From positions 18,188,388 to 18,252,387 of the forward strand of contig NC_058053.1 in NCBI RefSeq assembly GCF_020085105.1: a stretch of 64,000 bases of DNA, read 5' to 3'. Of the stretch, positions 40,394-56,025 are shown in pieces. The translations under genes were made by a program, and so were the position numbers. Origin of the DNA: Siniperca chuatsi (taxonomy: Eukaryota; Chordata; Actinopteri; Centrarchiformes; Sinipercidae). Each line of letters begins with the position of its first letter. Positions within the stretch are counted from its first letter, which is position 1. The notes below the pieces were generated by a model, which worked only from the letters and a program-made list of their open reading frames with translations, was not told where the DNA came from and did not search any database.

Positions 40394-41500
40394 GTGCTTT
40401 TCTGTTGCCAACGCTCCACTTGCTTCAGTGGACAGAAAAGGAGACTTCGCACTGGGCTCAAACCTGCCCCTTCTCATCATCTCTACATCGTCCCACGCTG
40501 TCTCCATAACATCCATGCCATAACCATTATTCTACCACATTAAGCCTGTTGTCCCTGTTGGAAATGTGCACTTTTCCTTAAGTTTCAAATTTCCTCAGGG
40601 TGTTTAAAAAAAAAAAAAAAAAAAAAAAAGAAAGAAAGAGAGCCTTTTTTAACTGTAGTCAACACACACTCAAGAATGGTGGTCATCAACGCACAAGTAC
40701 TACTTGTTCAACAAGTAGTATGATTGTACATTTTTTAAATTTAACTTCATGCTCTCTATCTCGTGCACTAGTTGGGAAGTTTTGCTTTTTTTTCCATCAG
40801 TTATTCAGGTGTAGCAATCAGTACCTCATGCAATAATTTCCCAAAAAATGTAACTCTTGGATATGTGTTGAATGTGGTTTAAGGAATGTCTCCAAATGAA
40901 ATTAAAAAAGATATCATAACATTTATCTTTTAATTTACTTATTTATAATTTGGTTGCAGTCACTGCATCTGTACCTTAGTGATTATTAAATCATTATTGA
41001 TCACCATGTAATGATTCCTTCCATCTTAATGGCTTTAAGTCTTTAAATGTGTGTCAGAACAAATCATAATTTATGAATCATTTGATTAAAAAAATTCTCT
41101 CGTAGTCAAAACTGTATAGAAAGATGCTGTTATTTTCTGATTCTTTATCAGGCGTCCTTACACAAATGCCACATAGTTAACCTGTACAGCTTTTTATTGA
41201 TTGTTACTACAGAGTCAACTAGCAAACACTGGTACTGACGTGCTAACGGCTCTTTATTATCAAACTCTTGCTGCTGAATGCCTCTTTGTTTGTGGAAAGG
41301 TGTTTAATATTTTGTCTGTGTAAGAATGGCACTTTCTTAGACATGTTCCCGCTATTTAATCCCCTGGCTATTTTAGCAATAATCTGTAATAATCAGTAAT
41401 CTCATCACTTTTAAATATTTCTTGACTGTTTGAACAAATGGCACTTTGAAGGTTGATCATTTTGGCTCTGTGGCTATGTAATGCTAATAAATCCTGTTTA
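40394..41500 (+). other. mpc2: mpc2 3' UTR (inferred)
   Basis: A poly-A run at 40604-40629 interrupts this stretch. An AATAAA at 41486-41491 is the best candidate poly(A) signal. An earlier end near 40900 (ATTAAA) is possible. Confidence 0.4.
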
Positions 41501-41754
41501 ACACCTATAAGTATGGACATCTCAGAGTTTACAAATACAAAGTGACTGAAGCTAAAGATTGTTAGGGTTAGTACTATTCAAACTGATGTCAATTTTTTTA
41601 AATAGAAAGTCTGTGTTGACAGGAATCGAGGGTCTAACTAAAATGATTGAGTTGCGAAATGGAAATCGTAGGATCCAGCACGTTTGGAGCTTGACCCAGA
41701 CACAGGACTAAAATGAGGATATCTGAGGATAACTTTATCAGACTGCCCCTTTAA

Positions 41755-42000
41755 TCAATTGTCAGAAACTGAATCGCTAACTACTTTGATAAACTAATCA
41801 TCGTTTGTCATTCTTCAGGAAAAAATGCCAAACATCACTTTGCTCTAGTACCTCAATTGTGAAGATTTTCTGCTCTTCTTTGTCTTTATCTGATAGTAAA
41901 CTGAATATTTGGGTTTTAGGCTTTTATAGACTAAACATTTAAGTAAGAAAATAAGCAGCAGATTCATCAACAATGAAAATACTCATTAGATGCAGCCCTA
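41755..42000. repeat. AT-rich dispersed fish repeat, copy
   Basis: Shares GTCAGAAACTGAATCGCTAAC, CTCAATTGTGAAGATTTTCTGC and CATTAGATGCAGCCCTAG with the copies listed at 19488. It lies immediately left of the hAT-like element at 42038. Confidence 0.5.
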
Positions 42001-42029
42001 GAAGATATTAGGTTGGGTGCTAAAAGTGC

Positions 42030-42838
42030 TGAAGGTGCAGTGGTGGAAGAAGTATTTACTTAAGTAAATAACAGCAATAACAAACTGAAAATACTCCTCC
42101 TACTCTAGTAAAAGTATGTAAGTATTATCTGCTAAATTTACAGAGAGTATTAAAAGTAAAAGTACTCATTGTGCAGTAAAATGTTCCCTGTCAGTGTTTT
42201 ACTATTATGATGTTTCTGGATTAATATTACTGCTGCATTAATGTGTCTGTTGCATTTTACTGCTGTAGATGTTGAAGGTTAAGCTAATTTGAACTACTTT
42301 ATATACTGTTGGATAGTTTAATCTACAGCAGTGCATCATGGTCTATAAAATCATCACGTTTGTAGCGTCGCTGTCCTGTGAGAACTACGTATCTCTAAAA
42401 CTCTACTTTTCATGAGCTCAGAAAAACAGCCTTTTCAGATTTGTGACGATGCATTTTCCAGCTAATCCGAGGGGGATTAAATAGTTTAGCTAAATAGTTT
42501 ATTTATCTTAAGATGTAGAAGAATTTTCTCAACCCATAAAGGAAACACTTCATCCTTCAGTTTATTAGAAACATTCAGAATCACCAGATTTGGAGATACA
42601 TGATTTTCACTGGACAGGAAGGGTATGAAACATTGTAATCTGAAAGGTAGCTAGTAACTAAAGCTATCAGACAATTGTAGCGGAGTAGAAAATACAATAT
42701 TTGCCTCTGAGATGTAGCGGAGTAGAAGTACAAAGTTGCATAAAATGGAAATACTCAAGTAAAGTACAAGTACCTGGAATTTGTACTCAAGTACAGTACT
42801 GTAAATCTACTCAGTTACATTCCACCGCTGTTCAGGTG
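42030..42838. mobile_element. hAT-like MITE, full-length copy of the CAGTGGTGGA family
   Basis: The element proper, 42038-42830, starts CAGTGGTGGAAGAAGTATTT and ends CAGTTACATTCCACCGCTG, inverted termini. The flanking octamers TGAAGGTG and TTCAGGTG match at 6 of 8 positions. The interior is rich in AAGTAAAAGTACTCATT and GAGTAGAAGTACAAAG words. About twice the length of the copy at 54094. No transposase frame. Confidence 0.75.
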
Positions 42839-43485
42839 TGAGTTTAACATGACTTTTGGGACAGTAAAGTTAATGCAGGAGGCTTTTGATAGCTTTATTT
42901 TCACATCTGTTATGGCTACATAATTGATGTGAGCCACTGTTTCTAGTAAACACAATAAATCTCACTTTGTCAGGAGATAGAGGACAACCTGACACTCCAT
43001 CTCCCTCTGCTGCACTACAGAGAAACAAATCCCCATTTCTAACATCCACCAGCTGAACAAATGGTGACAAGTTTCATACTCAGGTACCAAAAACGCACCA
43101 CATCAATCTCAGCCTCGATTTGTTCAACTCATGGCTTCAAATTTATAGTCATTTTTGCATATAAAAGCTTCAGTCAATTTAAATGACTGATATAGTAACC
43201 TGGTGATTGGACTGACGATCCATCTTTTAGTCAAATAATGTATTACTGCTCTTAAGACTCTGAACCATGTTTCTACACCAAATCCTGTTTGTAAACTGAC
43301 AAATTCTTTACGCAGCTGTGTTATAGCGCACCAAACTCTATAAAAAAGGGTCACTCTTGTAATAAAACCCACTTTAAAAAAAAAGCAGGTTGACACATTG
43401 TTGAAAGATTAGATATATTGGCAAAGTTTTCATGCTGCAACATTGTCAAATTACAAGTCACACAAATGATGGTTAACCACAAAAT

Positions 43486-43491
43486 TTTATT
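43486..43491 (-). promoter_or_regulatory. rpl24: rpl24 polyadenylation signal
   Basis: TTTATT on the + strand reads AATAAA on the rpl24 strand, 26 bp past the stop codon. This gives the very short 3' UTR typical of ribosomal protein genes. Confidence 0.75.
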
Positions 43492-43516
43492 AACAACCAT
43501 AAACAATGAGTCAGGT

Positions 43517-47594
<4,078 letters not shown>

Positions 47595-47619
47595 GATGGC
47601 TCCGAGAGGGCACAAAACC

Positions 47620-47630
47620 GGAAAGAAAGA
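47620..47630 (-). promoter_or_regulatory. rpl24: Possible 5' TOP tract of rpl24
   Basis: On the coding strand an 11-nt pyrimidine run (TCTTTCTTTCC) lies about 25-35 nt before the start codon. Ribosomal protein mRNAs start at such tracts, which place their translation under mTOR/LARP1 control. The exact cap site is not determined. Confidence 0.5.
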
Positions 47631-47804
47631 TGACGGATACGGAAACTGAATTGGGAGACTACAAGTCGATATTTATGAAATACTAAACAGTGAACATTTT
47701 TCAGACAGTTGTTAATGCTTTGCGCGTAACATACACGTATATATTTTTTTGCTTTCGTAAAAATATTTTAATCAAATTTACACTTTGACCGATCAGCACA
47801 CGGA

Positions 47805-47835
47805 TGACGTCACAATCGGAGAGTTGCCTAGCAAG
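47805..47835. promoter_or_regulatory. CRE and RFX X-box-like site in the rpl24/cep97 divergent promoter
   Basis: 47805-47812 is a full palindromic CRE, TGACGTCA. 47823-47835 reads GTTGCC-T-AGCAAG, which fits the X-box pattern of two RFX half-sites (GTTGCC, N1-3, RGCAAC) except for the last base. The site lies about 230 bp upstream of the rpl24 start and about 360 bp upstream of the cep97 start. RFX factors drive many ciliary and centrosomal genes, so cep97 is the plausible target. A further half-site-like GGCAAC occurs nearby at about 47857. Confidence 0.5.
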
Positions 47836-48190
47836 CGTATCCATGATCAGCGAGCGGCAACGCAATACTTTCTGGCTTAATACTACTATATTAAAGACGT
47901 GAATCAAGCAAATAAAAAATTAAAAAATAGCTAACATCACTTGTAGGCCGTTTTTGGCTAGCTTCTTTATTTATTTCTTTACTACAACCTGGCTGGCGAT
48001 AGGAACGACGAAAATTGTAGTCTTTTTAAGCCACAAAAACGCCACTCCGTAATGAGCGAGACGGCCTGTTTGAACTACATTTCCTAGAACCTCTTTGGTT
48101 TGGCCGTTTGACAAGCGACAGACCCTTCTTGTCTTTCACACTACAGTCTAGAGTTATTAGCTAACGTTGGGTGTTATTTGAGGCGACAGG

Positions 48191-51100
48191 ATGGGTGTAT
48201 CAGATTTACAATTTGATACAAATGCCGGTAAGTGGCTTGATGGTTGTTTTGGTCAGACAGACAGCGATTGGTAATTTTTGTTTAACGATAGCCGTTGCGA
48301 GTATGTTTATTACTAGCTAGCTAACGTTAGCTAGCGTGCAGGTATCACCCCAGAATACCGCCTTTAGCTAACGTTACTAATATCAAGTGTGCCAGAGAAT
48401 GCAGATCAAAACATCCTGTGTCAGTCCTCTGGCGTCAGGCTTACAATTTGTCTTATAGCAAAGTTTAACAAAACTTAAATATAAAACCAACTAATCTTCT
48501 ATTGTTTTAATGTTCTGCAAATTGTCTAGGTACATTGTAAGAAGCAAATCGTAGCAAAGCATGTAGTCAATGTGGCAGTATATTGATTCCTCTCTGCCTT
48601 TGTTAGTCTTCATTTAATAGTCAGCTTTCGTCAGCAGTAGCTAACCATTACCTGTGAACATTTCAACCATTATGTAAAACCAATGCACAAAGATAGTTAA
48701 AATGACTAACGTTAGTATATTTTCTTTTGTTACTTGGCAGATATTTTGATGTGATTACCCAGAAATAGCTCTATCTACAGTACAAAAGTGATTGCTTTCT
48801 CCTCCACTACTCTTTTCTTAAAGGGGTACTCGAGGTGATTTAGTAGTACACATTCATAAAGTTGGAGGACTTGCAGAGACAGATTAAAACAAACTCAGTG
48901 TCGCAGAGGCCGAGATATCCTAACATTTAGTCCCTGTACGAGTCAAGCTTAAAAAACACTGTATCCTACAATTTCCATAATGCAACTCAGTAGCATCATT
49001 CATTAGTCTGGTAAATGCCCTAATTCTTCAAACTCCATGCCCAAGTTTATAACATAGGTTTTCTGTCAAGAAAGCAGCCTAATTCAAGATAACCCTGATC
49101 ACAGTAAACTGCCCTTTATGTATAAAATTAGTGGAGTGTCTGCCCCCAGCTTTATTGTAGGTGTATACTGAATGCGTGCTTAGCTGCTTTAAGATCTTGT
49201 GTGTTATGTAGCCATGGTGATGAGCAAAATGACAGTTGTGGTTTCCAGTCTGTTTAATCTCCACCTTCTTTATTCCTACAAGAACCTGTGGTGGATCTTT
49301 CGGCCCGGGGTATGCAAAAGCTGGATCCTAGTTTCACCTGCTCCGAGGACGCTCACACTCTCATCCTGGACCGTAACCACATAATGAAACTGGACCATCT
49401 GGAAAGGAGCCCAGGCCTTCAGCAGGTAGTTAAACCCTTTTAACCTAGTTAAAAAGTTCACTAGTGACTTGGTGCTTAAATACTGTACATATTCTTGATT
49501 TAATGCCCTATATATCTTCTATCTATTTTCTTTTCCTCTTTAGCTATCTGTAGCCAGTAACCGTCTGGTGAGAATGATGGGCGTGTCTCGCCTTACAGAG
49601 CTGAGAGTCCTCAATCTTCCCAATAACAGTATTGGATACATCGAGGGGCTAAGAGATCTGCCACATCTCGAATGGCTCAACCTGTCTGGGAACAATATTA
49701 AGGTGAGATTCTCACATACTTACAAAAATGTCATTGCATAGATGAAACCATTAGTTTAAACCCATGTGTTGATATGTTGCATGTTTAACCGACTGTGCAC
49801 TCTTTTACACAGGTCATTGAGCAACTCAACAACTGTGTTTCCCTTCAACACCTGGATCTGTCTGACAACAACATCTCTACCATTGGTGATCTGACTAAAC
49901 TGATGGCATTAAAGGTGAGCGCTGGAGTCTCTGAGGTCAAAAGCGAACCTAAACAAAAAAAGGCTATTTAATAATGTACATTTTATAGTGTCAGTTTTCT
50001 TTTATGTATCTTTGATTCATTTTCTGTCAATTTTGCAGACACTTTTACTCCATGGAAACAGCATTACAACACTTCGTACTGTTCCCGCTCACCTACCTGC
50101 CCATTTATCCATTCTCTCCCTGGCAGAGAATGAGATAAGGGATCTTAATGAAGTAATTATCTTTTCCCTTACTTGATACAGCAGCACTGATGACCACTTA
50201 AATTATATAGAGACTTATTATTAACAGACTTTCATCTGATTATTCCATAGATGTCATACCTGGCACCTCTCCATGACCTGGAGCAGCTGTCCATCATGAG
50301 CAACCCTTGTGTTATGGCGACTCCCTCATTGCCAGGTTTTGATTATCGACCATATATCATGAGTTGGTGCCTGAGCCTAAAGGTCCTGGATGGCTATGTA
50401 GTGTCACAGAAAGAAGGGTGCGTACATTCCTATGCTGTTACAATTTGCTAGTTAAGATTAATGCAGGAATATTATCTAAATATTGGAGTGTCTTATTTAT
50501 TGTGTATAATTGTCACAATTACAGTCTCAAAGCAGAGTGGCTCTACAGTCAGGGAAAAGGACGCTCATATCGACCAGGTCAGCATGTTCAGCTGGTTCAA
50601 TACCTGGCCACTGTTTGCCCTTTGACGTCTTCACCAGCCCTGGAGACGGCAGAAGATGCCAAATTGGAGAAGATCCTCAGTAAGCAGAGGTATAAATCTG
50701 AACATGATGATCAAAAAACGTGACGCCAAAGACTGTCATCCAATACTCACATCATGGCCACGAAAACCCTGCCGTGCATCCTTCTTAATGGAAAATATTT
50801 ACTTGAATGACTCCATGTTTGAACTGACATTTCTGTCTCTCAGGTTTCACCAAAGGCAGCTGTTAGAGGAGACCCAAGGAGGCTGTCCCAGCCCTCCTCG
50901 ACCAACTCAACTAGATGTAGAGAGGCACAGTCCTTCACATTCAGTCCCACAGGGGGGAGCCAGAGAGGCGAAGAAAAGTATTGCACTTGCACCAGCTGCT
51001 GCTCCGTCAGTCCGGGAGACAGGTAAGAGGGCTGTTTTGTCACTCTATGGGGCAGTTCCGGTGGACATCATGCGTTCGTTTTTTATTGTTTGTATAGCTT

Positions 51101-53096
51101 TCTTTTTCATAATTTTAACTGTTTGGTATGTCTACTTTTGTACAGAGCCAGTCGTGCAGTTTAACACCTGGGTGAGCTGTGATTCTTCACACCCATCATT
51201 GCCTGTAGTTCGCAGCCCAAGGCTCAGAGAGGAACACATCTATTTGGAGGATGTGCAGACAGATGAGGACAAACTCAATGGCAGCATGCTGTCCTCAGAG
51301 TCCACCTTTCTCCCTTCGCATCTGACCTGGAGCCACAAACGACCCACTCTGACAGCGAGGACGAGACCGAGACATTTGAACCTGATTCCCTGGCTCCAAA
51401 GCGACCAGCACAGCCCAAAAAGCACAACACAAACAAGACACATCATTTGCCCCCAGCAGATAAGCAAGAGAGAGGTCTTGAAGAGGTGGTTATTTCTGGC
51501 GCAGCCACAACAGCTGGATCACTGGGGGTCAGAGTTAGCACACCACAAAATGATCTGGAAACATTCTCTGACTTTGGTAAAGCAGAGATGAAAGAAGCCC
51601 CCAAGCAGGAAGAAGTTGGTATGTGTGCCAGGAAATCAAGTTTGACGGAAGCAGACAGGGCAGCGGTTAAAATACAGTCATGGTGGAGGGGACAGCACAC
51701 TCGGTGTTGTGACCCCATGGCCAGAGAGGTACGCAGTGAAATCCGCCTGCGCAGGATGCAAGAACACATCCTTTTCCTGTCTGAAAAGTTTGACAGGTAA
51801 CTGACTATCAGCATTGTTTGTTTTCTATTTTACTTATGATATAAGAACGGTTGCACTTTAATAATTATTACATATGGTTGTGGATATATAAGTATATATT
51901 TGCCAATATGTACAAAGATTCAGAATACTAATAGGTAAAAATGGGATTTGTTTGCAGGGTGCAGCAGCAGTATGAAGAAGAGAGGTTACAAAGGCTGGTT
52001 CAGGAGGAAGCTGTAAAGTTTCTGTGGAAACAGGTCAGTGATCGAAGTCGTCATTTATCAGAACCACACATTCAGTCATACACTCAGTCAGTATTTGTGT
52101 GGTATAATGTCGCCTCCTGTGGTCTCCTTTTTCCAAACAAGACTAAGAGTCTACAGCCACACTAGCATCTCTGTGAGGATGTACTCGCTAAAGGCTAATG
52201 CTAACATGGCATTATGTTCAAAATGACAATGCTAACATGCTGATGTTTGGCAGGTATAATTTGTACCATGGCAATCCATCCCATAGCTGAGACATTTCAC
52301 TCAAAATCACAAATGTCAACCTCATGGTGGCACTAGAGGAAAAGTCAGAGGATCACTAAAGTCATTAGGATTCATCCTCTGGGGACCACAAATCCCTGTA
52401 CAAAATTTCATGGTAATCCATTTAATAGTAATCGACCAACAGACTGACATTGCCATCCCTAAAGCTGCTAGCATGACTAAAAATGGCTTTCTGGAGATGA
52501 TACACCTTAAAATCATCTGTTAATGGCTTTGCAACGTGATTCATTGATTGAAAACTTTTCCTGTGTTCTCCTTGTAGCTCCAGTCGATGCAGCAGTGGAA
52601 ACAGTCTGTGGAGCAGCAGCTGGCCTGCATTAGTCAGCCTGTCACCCCGGCTCAGATCTCAGCTCCTGGACTATGTGAGGCTGCCACGCCTGTTGCATCC
52701 AGCACGACGAACCCTCCCAGCACCGATGTCTCCTTCCCAGACTCTGGCTTCCAGTCAACAAATGATCAGCAGGCAGCGCAGGAGGACAGCTTCCTGAGCA
52801 GTGGGACAGCAGACTCTGTGAAGACGGTGCGAGCACTGAGCCCTGTTCGTAGCGGCTTTGCTGGTGGTAGCGATGGTGTGGACAGCGCAGACTGCAGCCT
52901 GCTGGAGCAGTACCTCTCCTCTGTACAGCAGCGGGAGGAGGAGGCTGAGGAGGTGATCAGCGATAGAACAGAAACGCCACAGCCCTCCTCACCAGTATCA
53001 CCCAGCAAAACAGCACAGTCCAACCCCCCCCCGAAGAAGGCAGCAGACAACCAATCAGAAGTGCAAAGAAAGGAGGAAACCACTGCTCCCTCTTGA
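48191..53096 (+). CDS. cep97: Centrosomal protein of 97 kDa, complete but with one apparent 1-base frameshift
   Basis: Coding exons: 48191-48227, 49283-49425, 49544-49702, 49813-49914, 50039-50152, 50251-50417, 50525-50689, 50844-51022, 51146-51796, 51958-52033, 52578-53096. Cep97 partners CP110 in capping the mother centriole and restraining ciliogenesis. Leucine-rich repeats lie at about residues 35-230 ([57 protein letters not shown]), then the cap [17 protein letters not shown] and [14 protein letters not shown]. Next comes a linker, an IQ motif [11 protein letters not shown] with [14 protein letters not shown], a coiled coil [17 protein letters not shown], and a Ser/Glu-rich tail with DSGFQST and [12 protein letters not shown]. 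Coding length is 2312 nt, one short of a multiple of three. Within exon 9 the frame changes between 51309 and 51319: family-like STFLP before it, ASDLEP after it. All else is intact, so a lost base in the assembly is likelier than a dead gene. Confidence 0.95.
48228..49282. other. cep97: cep97 intron 1
   Basis: About 1 kb directly downstream of the promoter, with several TAACGTTAGCTAGC words that are common near fish promoters. No exon, RNA gene or named repeat recognised. Confidence 0.45.
52190..52490. repeat. Dispersed repeat (AGTCAGAGGATCAC family), copy
   Basis: In the last cep97 intron. Contains GGCTAATGCTAACATGGC, CTCATGGTGGCACTAGAGG, AAGTCAGAGGATCACTAAAG and ATTGCCATCCCTAAAGC, matching the arms at 19775-20885 and the copy at 61110-61640. 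Confidence 0.65.
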
Positions 53097-53680
53097 GACT
53101 ATGGGAGTGTCGGACAACTGCACTCATTTTGATTACTGGCCCAGATCTCAAATGATGACAGTGCACTTAGCTTCCTTTGTTTACCAAGACTGAACCCAGG
53201 ACAGGCTTGAAAACTATACCTTACTGTGAATATAACCCAAGTTTTTTTTTTATATACTTCCACTACTTGGGTCTGTTCTGTTATTTAATGGACATTTTCT
53301 TCTCTGTGTAAAGACAATGATTGTGATGTAGCTTGAGAAGGTATTAGAAACTTGAAAGCAATTATTTTATGATGAAATACAGTGAGTAGCTTGCTACCTC
53401 TACTGATTAAAAGACCAGGCATGGTGTAACCTATTCTCTTCTGTATCTATCAATATCCACTGCATTGAATACATATGATAAACTACAATTAACAAGATTA
53501 GGAGTTGGTGTGTTAACCATAGTGCACTTGTAACCACAGATATATATATACTATACATAAAACAACAAATAGCTGAACTGTTTTTATCAACTTTAGATCA
53601 CATCACCTGAAAATGTTGTAGCATCTTTATCTTCTTAAAAAATGTAAATAAATCTGCAATTATTGTTTTCCAATTATTTG
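53097..53680 (+). other. cep97: cep97 3' UTR (inferred)
   Basis: Runs from the stop to shortly after the AATAAA at 53647-53652, the first canonical poly(A) hexamer past the stop that is followed by a T/G-rich stretch. From 53705 on, the AT-rich repeat family begins. Confidence 0.55.
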
Positions 53681-54085
53681 TTTTTATATTATGTTGAAAT
53701 GTTGTAAGAACTATGGCTGCATCTAACAATTATTTTCATTATCAAGTAATCTGATTATTTCTGTTTTTCAGTGAATCCTTTCATATACAAAATGTTAAAA
53801 AAATAACACAAATAGCAGCTGACACACCTGTTTTCAATCTATAACAATAAGAATGAGAGTAAGCAATGCCATCCTTAATTTATAATATTGATTACACCTG
53901 TGCTTTTCATCCTATGACAGGTCAAACCGTGTCCTGTAAAGAAGGTATGGTGCTATTTTCTGTCTCTAGAGTAATTTATTAAAAGGACAATTTGTTTCAG
54001 CACAGCAGAATAGCCATAAGTTATTTAATTAATTGGTGGAACATTTTGGTAGGTATTGTATGGCCTGATCAATATTCATGAGTTG

Positions 54086-54489
54086 TTGCCAGGCAGTGTT
54101 GGAAGAAGTATTAAAATAATTTACTTAAGTAAAAGTAGCAATGCCACAGTATAAAAAATACTCCATAAGTCCTGTATTCAAAATTTCAAAGTACAGAAGT
54201 ATCTAAAGTAAAAGTACTTATAATGTAGGTGGCTGCTGTCAGATACTATTATCTTAATTAATCATTATTACTTATGTGTTCAAATGTGGTACTTTAATGT
54301 TGTAGTTGGTAAAGGTGGAGCTAATTTGAACTATTTCATATACTTTTGGAAGTTTGATCTATAACAATTGATTATATTTTATAAACTGATCATGTGTTTT
54401 GTATGTAAAAACTTAATTTGAAAAATAACTAGTAACTTTAGCTCTAAGTACAGTACTAATAAATGTCCTTTTCCACCACTGTTGCCAGG
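54086..54489. mobile_element. hAT-like MITE with perfect 8-bp target duplication
   Basis: TTGCCAGG at 54086-54093 is repeated exactly at 54482-54489. The element, 54094-54481 (388 bp), starts CAGTGTTGGAAGAAGTATT and ends CCTTTTCCACCACTG. It shares AAGTAAAAGTAGCAATGCCA and CTAAAGTAAAAGTACTTATA with the copies at 6017 and 42038. Non-coding. The intact duplication shows this copy inserted cleanly and has not been rearranged since. Confidence 0.88.
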
Positions 54490-54794
54490 TCATTACAGCA
54501 TAATAACAGGAGGAAGGGTTGTAGTGTACGAATGTGAGCCCAGACAATTTCATACCAAAAGTAAAATTATTCATTGTTACTAATCATAACTGTCATACTC
54601 AACTATGACAGCAAGACTCCGACACAGAGAGCTCTTTCGGCTCCCAAACTAGTGATGGGAAGTTCGGCTCTTTTCAGAGAGCTGGCTCTTTTGGCTCAGC
54701 TCCCAAAGAAGAGCCGACTCTTTTGACTCCTGAACGGCTCTTAATTTAGGATTTTTTTGTAGGCCTTTATTTATACATCACAGGAATTAGACGG

Positions 54795-55346
54795 CTGCAG
54801 GCCTTCAGGAACGGGGGAAAAGTGGATAGTGAGTCAGTACTGCTACAGTTCAATGATGAGGTGCTTCCTGAAAAAGTGATGGTAGGCTATATGAGCTTTA
54901 ATGTAAGAGAATATGGTCCTCCTGCGATAAGATGTTATAAATGTCAGCGGTATGGTCATACGGCCAATGTATGTAAAGGAAAGCAAAGCTGTGGAAGATG
55001 TGGAGGAGAACATGCATATGAAGAGTGTGGAAGCAATGTTCAGGTTAAATGCTGTAACTGCGGAGGAAACCACACAGCAGCATATGGTGGTGGCACCGTC
55101 AGGAAGCAGGCAGTGGAGATTCAAAGGGTAAGATCAGAACGGAAAGTAACACATGCAGAGGCTGTGAGGATGTGTGACAGTGAAAGAAGAGAGGAGGGAG
55201 TTAACCAAAGTCATCCTGAAACAAATGCAGGAACAGCACAGATACATAGGGACAACACAGGAATGTCAGTGGACAAATTAGTGCTGTTTTTAGCATATGT
55301 CATTAACTGCTCAGAGCAAGTAAAAACCAAGACAGAAAAAATCTAA
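54795..55346 (+). pseudogene. LINE ORF1 C-terminal half with zinc knuckles
   Basis: An open frame to the stop at 55344-55346. After VMVGYMSFNVREYGPPAIRC it has three tandem CCHC-type knuckles: CYKCQRYGHTANVC, CGRCGGEHAYEEC, and CCNCGGNHTAAYGG, where the last Cys is replaced. This is the nucleic-acid-binding ORF1 of I-type LINEs, not a host CNBP or ZCCHC gene. The 5' part is lost at the truncation point near 54795. Confidence 0.8.
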
Positions 55347-55465
55347 ATCATAGTAAAGGCAGCAGCAAAATTCCTAAATATGAAAGATTTATCGTGGGAA
55401 AAGATACATGATGACCTTAGTCAGGGAGAAGGGACCTCAGAGACTGCTTCACATATCATACCATA

Positions 55466-56025
55466 ATGTTACTACTACAATGGAACGCCAGACGTCTGAT
55501 AGCAAATGGGCAGGAGTTTAAAGGCTACATTGATAAGTTAAGTAGGAAACCAGATGTCATATGTATTCAGGAGACATGGCTCAAGCCAAATCTGGAGTTC
55601 ATTATTAAAGGATACACAACCATACATAAAGATAGATACAATGGAAATGGTGGAGGGTGTGCGATATTTATTAAAGAAGGTATAAAACATAGACGGTTAA
55701 GTACAGTACAAGACATGGAGGTAATAATAGTTGGTGCAAGAAAGAAAGTATGAGAATAGTAAACTTATATAACCCATGCAAAAAACTAGAAAAAGGTAAA
55801 ACTAGAATCAATACTGGAACAGTGGAGAGGTAATAGCATCGGGTGTGGAGACTTCAATGCACACAGCACAGTATGTGGTGAGCAAGAAGATTTAAATGGA
55901 GAAATTGTAGAGGAACTAATGGACGAAAAGGAACTGGTGTGTTTAAATGATGGATCAGGCACAAGGGTAAATTTGGTGAAGGGAACAGAATCGGCAATAG
56001 ATCTCACTTTGGTATCACAGTCTTT
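55466..56025 (+). pseudogene. LINE endonuclease domain, N-terminal half
   Basis: Starts MLLLQWNARRLIANGQEFKG, then DVICIQETWL (catalytic Glu) and GGGCAIFIKEGI. The frame breaks near 55753. It goes on in another frame with NLYNPCKK, CGDFNAHST (catalytic GDFNAH) and TESAIDLTLVSQS. The rest of the domain (SDHYPIV) does not follow but is found about 670 bp on at 56696. Confidence 0.75.

Noticed and set aside
50656-51591. A 311-codon open frame in cep97 taken as one exon
   Set aside because: It reads through introns at 50690-50843 and 51023-51145, both with good splice sites. The interrupted pieces match cep97, and the part past 51319 is in the wrong frame.
54822-55346. A CCHC zinc-knuckle protein resembling host CNBP/ZCCHC
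   Set aside because: The frame continues into LINE endonuclease, RNase H and RT pieces and a GAA-tailed 3' UTR, so it is LINE ORF1.
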